Shown here: one piece after another, positions 40,296 through 42,205 of the stretch | Position numbering within the stretch: the first letter of the stretch is position 1 | Layout of the letters: the number at the start of each line of letters is the position of its first letter | Assembly (NCBI RefSeq): GCF_019423705.1 | Contig: NZ_JAHZAX010000015.1 | Coordinates: 1 to 42,205, forward strand | Length of the DNA stretch: 42,205 nt | DNA from: Ruminococcus sp. | GTDB lineage: Bacteria; Bacillota; Clostridia; Oscillospirales; Ruminococcaceae | Reading direction: 5' to 3' | Program-made: the position numbers and the translations under genes | Notes under the pieces: generated by a model | What the model was told of the DNA's origin: nothing | Database searches by the model: none | What the model saw: the letters and a program-made list of their open reading frames with translations, nothing else

Positions 40296-40784
40296 TCACA
40301 ATTGTGCGGAAAATCTGCTGCGCAGTTCGGCGGCGGTTATGGGCAGGCCGAACTCTCGGACGGTCTCGCTCCACTCGGGAGGACGCTTTCGGTGGCTGTC
40401 AAAATAGCGGCTTTGCGCTATCTCAAGATACAGCGACGGCAGGCTGTTGGCGATATCCTCGGCTTCACGGAGGCGGAGCTGTATCTCGGCGAGCTCGACC
40501 CACAACTGAGGCAAGGTCTTGCCACGGTGGCAAAAGGGCGTTTCACGGTCATCGGGCAGCCGCGCGATAAGCTTTGTCATATGTGCGATCTGCCCTTTAA
40601 GGCGCTCTTCCATATGCCGACATTTGCGATACTGGGTGAGCTTTCGCAGCTTTGCGGTATTGTTTCCCTTGGGCGGCTGGGCGAAATTATAGCGGCTTGG
40701 TTCGGGCTGGGCGGCAATGATATTACTTATATCTTCCATTATTGTTTTGGATTCTGCAAGGTTTGTTAGCATAAAATTTGTCAA
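40296..40784 (-). CDS. Phage-type sigma-70 region 4-like protein (uncertain)
   Basis: 162 residues from a TTG start (40784) with AAGGAGAG eight bases upstream; ATG 40772 is an alternative without a ribosome site. It is basic and helical. The last ~60 residues (LPSLYLEIAQSRYFDSHRKR, then PPEWSETVREFGLPITAAEL) resemble the compact sigma region 4 helix-turn-helix of phage late-gene activators (DUF1492/ArpU-like). The family match is by pattern only. It is divergent from an XRE repressor, with TACAGA-type dyads between them, and may be the gene that the repressor holds down. No phage structural genes are nearby in the window. Confidence 0.65.
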   Translation of the reverse strand: MTNFMLTNLAESKTIMEDISNIIAAQPEPSRYNFAQPPKGNNTAKLRKLTQYRKCRHMEERLKGQIAHMTKLIARLPDDRETPFCHRGKTLPQLWVELAEIQLRLREAEDIANSLPSLYLEIAQSRYFDSHRKRPPEWSETVREFGLPITAAELRSRFSAQL

Positions 40785-40867
40785 ATTTCTCTCTCCTTTT
40801 CAAAATTTTAAAATTGTACAGACTTTTGGACTAATGGTGTGTTATAATATAAATAGGACAAAATTAA

Positions 40868-40904
40868 TACAGAATTATGTATCTGAGGATAACAAAATTC
40901 TGTT
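40868..40904. promoter_or_regulatory. Operator-like dyads near the sigma-like gene
   Basis: TACAGA-at-TATGTA (40868-40881) and AACAAA-at-TCTGTT (40891-40904), both variants of the 14-bp dyad near the XRE promoter. A half-site TACAGA lies at 40817-40822. They flank a rightward extended -10 (TGTTATAAT, 40840-40848) and lie 84-120 bp upstream of the leftward sigma-like gene, where its promoter should be. From 40905 to 41045 only a weak AAATAAAG/CTTTATTT hairpin is seen. Confidence 0.6.
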
Positions 40905-41045
40905 TTATCCGAAAGTACGCCGCTGAGATCAGCATTTGTATCAGGTTGCTTGCAAAATAAAGATAAGGCGGCAAAGCTTTATTTACAAGCATTTGAGCGT
41001 TTTTAACCTAAACAAAAATAATTTCAGCGTTTGCGCTTTCGGCTA

Positions 41046-41074
41046 TTGACAATTACAGAAATATGTATTATACT
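41046..41074 (+). promoter_or_regulatory. Promoter of the XRE repressor with embedded operator
   Basis: TTGACA (41046-41051), 17-bp spacer, TATACT (41069-41074). The dyad TACAGA-aa-TATGTA (41054-41067) fills the spacer between -35 and -10. Confidence 0.8.
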
Positions 41075-41096
41075 TATATCAGTCCCGATAACATAA

Positions 41097-41189
41097 TACA
41101 GAGTTCTGTACTCATCTTGATTACAAGTATAATACAGAACATTGTCATTGTCAAGCGATTTTGTTCTAATTTATACAGATTTCTGTATA
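41097..41189. promoter_or_regulatory. Operator-like dyads in the XRE leader
   Basis: TACAGA-gt-TCTGTA (41097-41110) is perfect. TACAGA-ac-ATTGTC (41133-41146) is a half-site. TATACAGATTTCTGTATA (41172-41189) is a perfect 8-bp inverted repeat with a 2-nt centre. A second weaker promoter (TTGTCA 41148-41153, TATACA 41172-41177) has its -10 inside the last dyad. Confidence 0.75.
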
Positions 41190-41222
41190 TTTGTAAATAC
41201 TCACAAATGGAGGCAGATTATT

Positions 41223-41567
41223 ATGCCAGAAATGTACAAAAGGATCGAAAAATTATGCAAGGACAACGGAATGTCCGTTTCAAAGATGTGCAGGGAGCTT
41301 TCGATCACGAGGAGCTGTCTTTCAGAGCTGAGCACAGGCAGGACTGAGCGGCTTTCGACGGTGAATGCGGCAAAGATCGCCGACTTTTTTGGCGTGAGCG
41401 TGCAATATCTCACCGACGGAACGGAGAAAAACCTTGACGATGAGCTGAAATTTGCGCTTTTCAACGGCTCAGAGGGTGTGACGGACGAAATGTTTGAGGA
41501 GGTTCGTCAATTTGCCGAAATGGTCAAGCTGAGGGAGGAAGCAAAGCGCAGGAACGGGGGTCAATAA
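41223..41567 (+). CDS. XRE family HTH repressor
   Basis: 114 residues from ATG 41223 (GGAGG nine bases upstream). The N-terminal helix-turn-helix spans residues ~5-60 (MSVSKMCRELSITRSCLSEL, then NAAKIADFFGVSVQYLTDG), as in Cro/C1-type repressors. A short acidic helical C-terminus follows. Its stop overlaps the ImmA start in TAATG. XRE plus ImmA/IrrE pairs control phages and ICEs (ImmR/ImmA of ICEBs1 is the type case): the repressor blocks its target and the protease removes it. The dyads upstream suggest that it controls its own promoter and probably the divergent gene. Confidence 0.92.
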   Translation: MPEMYKRIEKLCKDNGMSVSKMCRELSITRSCLSELSTGRTERLSTVNAAKIADFFGVSVQYLTDGTEKNLDDELKFALFNGSEGVTDEMFEEVRQFAEMVKLREEAKRRNGGQ

Positions 41568-41977
41568 TGAAAAATTTGCAGGAATTGTACAAAATTTGCA
41601 GCAAAGAGAACATCAGCGTGGACTTTATAAGCTGCCCTGCCTGCGGTTCGGTATCGCTTTTCGGCGCAAACGGCTGCCACATCGGCATTGACAGCGATAT
41701 GCCGCCGAGGCAGCTCAAAGAGCGAATGGCGCACGAGATCGGGCATTGCGTGAAGGGTGCGTTTTACAATCGCTACGCTTCCCTTGATCTGATCTCGAGG
41801 CACGAATATCGTGCGGACAAGTGGGCGATCGAGGAGCTTATCCCCAAAGACGAACTTGCGGCGCAGATCGCAAAAAATCTCGACAGCATTTATTTGCTCG
41901 CCCAGCATTTTGACGTCAGCGAGGATTTTATGGTGAAGGCGTGCAGGTATTACGGATTTTATCACGACGCTGGTTGA
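41567..41977 (+). CDS. immA: ImmA/IrrE family metallo-endopeptidase
   Basis: 136 residues. The zinc motif HEIGH (MAHEIGHCVKGAF) lies near residue 56, with a downstream Glu in RHEYRADKWAIEELI near 85 as the probable third ligand. This is the compact single-domain form of the family. It likely cleaves the XRE protein encoded just before it, with which it shares a TAATG junction. Unlike longer IrrE proteins it has no sensor domain. A Cys-x-x-Cys (SCPACGS) near residue 23 is an added feature, perhaps structural. A strong terminator follows. Confidence 0.92.
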   Translation: MKNLQELYKICSKENISVDFISCPACGSVSLFGANGCHIGIDSDMPPRQLKERMAHEIGHCVKGAFYNRYASLDLISRHEYRADKWAIEELIPKDELAAQIAKNLDSIYLLAQHFDVSEDFMVKACRYYGFYHDAG

Positions 41978-42010
41978 CACAAAGTTCACAGAATATTTAC
42001 ATATTAATGC

Positions 42011-42052
42011 AAACAGGCGGAACACCTACCCAAAGTGTTCCGCCTGTTTTTC
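42011..42052 (+). terminator. Terminator of the XRE-ImmA operon
   Basis: AAACAGGCGGAACAC (42011-42025) pairs perfectly with GTGTTCCGCCTGTTT (42035-42049), followed by T residues. The rest of the window (42053-42205) is AT-rich, with no feature seen. Confidence 0.92.
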
Positions 42053-42205
42053 GACATTTTGCAGTAATTAAATGAGATTATATTGATTATTATGTTATAT
42101 TATAGTATTAAATGGTGCAATTGACATCAAAATTCGACAAAGTTTCACTTAATGTATGTTGAGCGTAAAATTCTCCCACAAAACCTGTAAAAAGCTATAA
42201 ATTTA

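Noticed and set aside
40140..40769. A 209-codon plus-strand frame opposite the sigma-like gene
   Set aside because: It runs through the dyad, the terminator at 40252-40279 and the antisense of the sigma-like gene; the leftward gene has a better ribosome site and helical, charged composition.

Overview
The window looks like a piece of a Gram-positive gut Clostridia genome, probably Oscillospiraceae/Ruminococcus-like. This rests on strong AGGAGG ribosome sites, TTGACA/TATAAT promoters, a Tn1549/CTn-type conjugation operon, a cohesin-domain surface protein, a papain-like secreted protease, and the gene families in the flanking chromosome. The species cannot be fixed from the sequence.

Region 1 (1 to about 22.8 kb) is most of an integrative conjugative element (ICE) read leftwards. 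From a consensus promoter at 22762-22790 and a leader with three intrinsic-terminator hairpins, the operon runs: mini RepA_N protein, RepA replication initiator, small unknown protein, PcfB, VirD4 coupling ATPase, Maff2, VirB6/TrbL-like channel protein, PrgI, VirB4 ATPase, a large M23-like protein (CD1108 family), DUF4315, DUF4366 (cut by the window edge). The ICE relaxase and integrase are not in view and probably lie left of position 1. A dyad (ACTTTGTATCC-N3-GGATACAAAGT) or another hairpin sits 24-30 nt before the start codon of four of these genes.

Region 2 (7690-18101) is a second mobile element nested in the first. It is a 10.4-kb integrative mobilizable element (IME) that has split maff2 into a 5' part (18096-18371) and a 3' part (7597-7692) sharing a CTG (CAG) core. 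It carries its own large serine recombinase next to the right end, a TnpW-like protein, a MobC/relaxase pair with a hairpin-rich candidate oriT, a small resolvase, and cargo: an AraC regulator divergent from a MATE efflux gene with a late stop codon, an anti-sigma-like membrane protein, and several small unknown genes. Precise excision would restore a 121-codon maff2.

Region 3 (23.1-42.2 kb) is chromosome. It holds a two-gene surface operon (1386-aa papain-like multidomain protein, then a membrane-anchored cohesin protein), tRNA-Met cytidine acetate ligase divergent from acetate kinase, and an exopolysaccharide/capsule operon (Ig-like membrane protein, two tandem tyrosine autokinase/chain-length proteins, PHP-type phosphatase, then a separately promoted sugar transferase). 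A second MATE transporter, a histidine phosphatase, and a small regulatory island follow. The island has a sigma-like gene divergent from an XRE repressor and an ImmA/IrrE protease, with several TACAGA-N2-TCTGTA dyads between them.

No rRNA, tRNA or CRISPR array was seen. The most interesting signals are the IME-in-maff2 nesting, the triple-terminator leader, the recurring pre-start dyads, and the repressor operator array.
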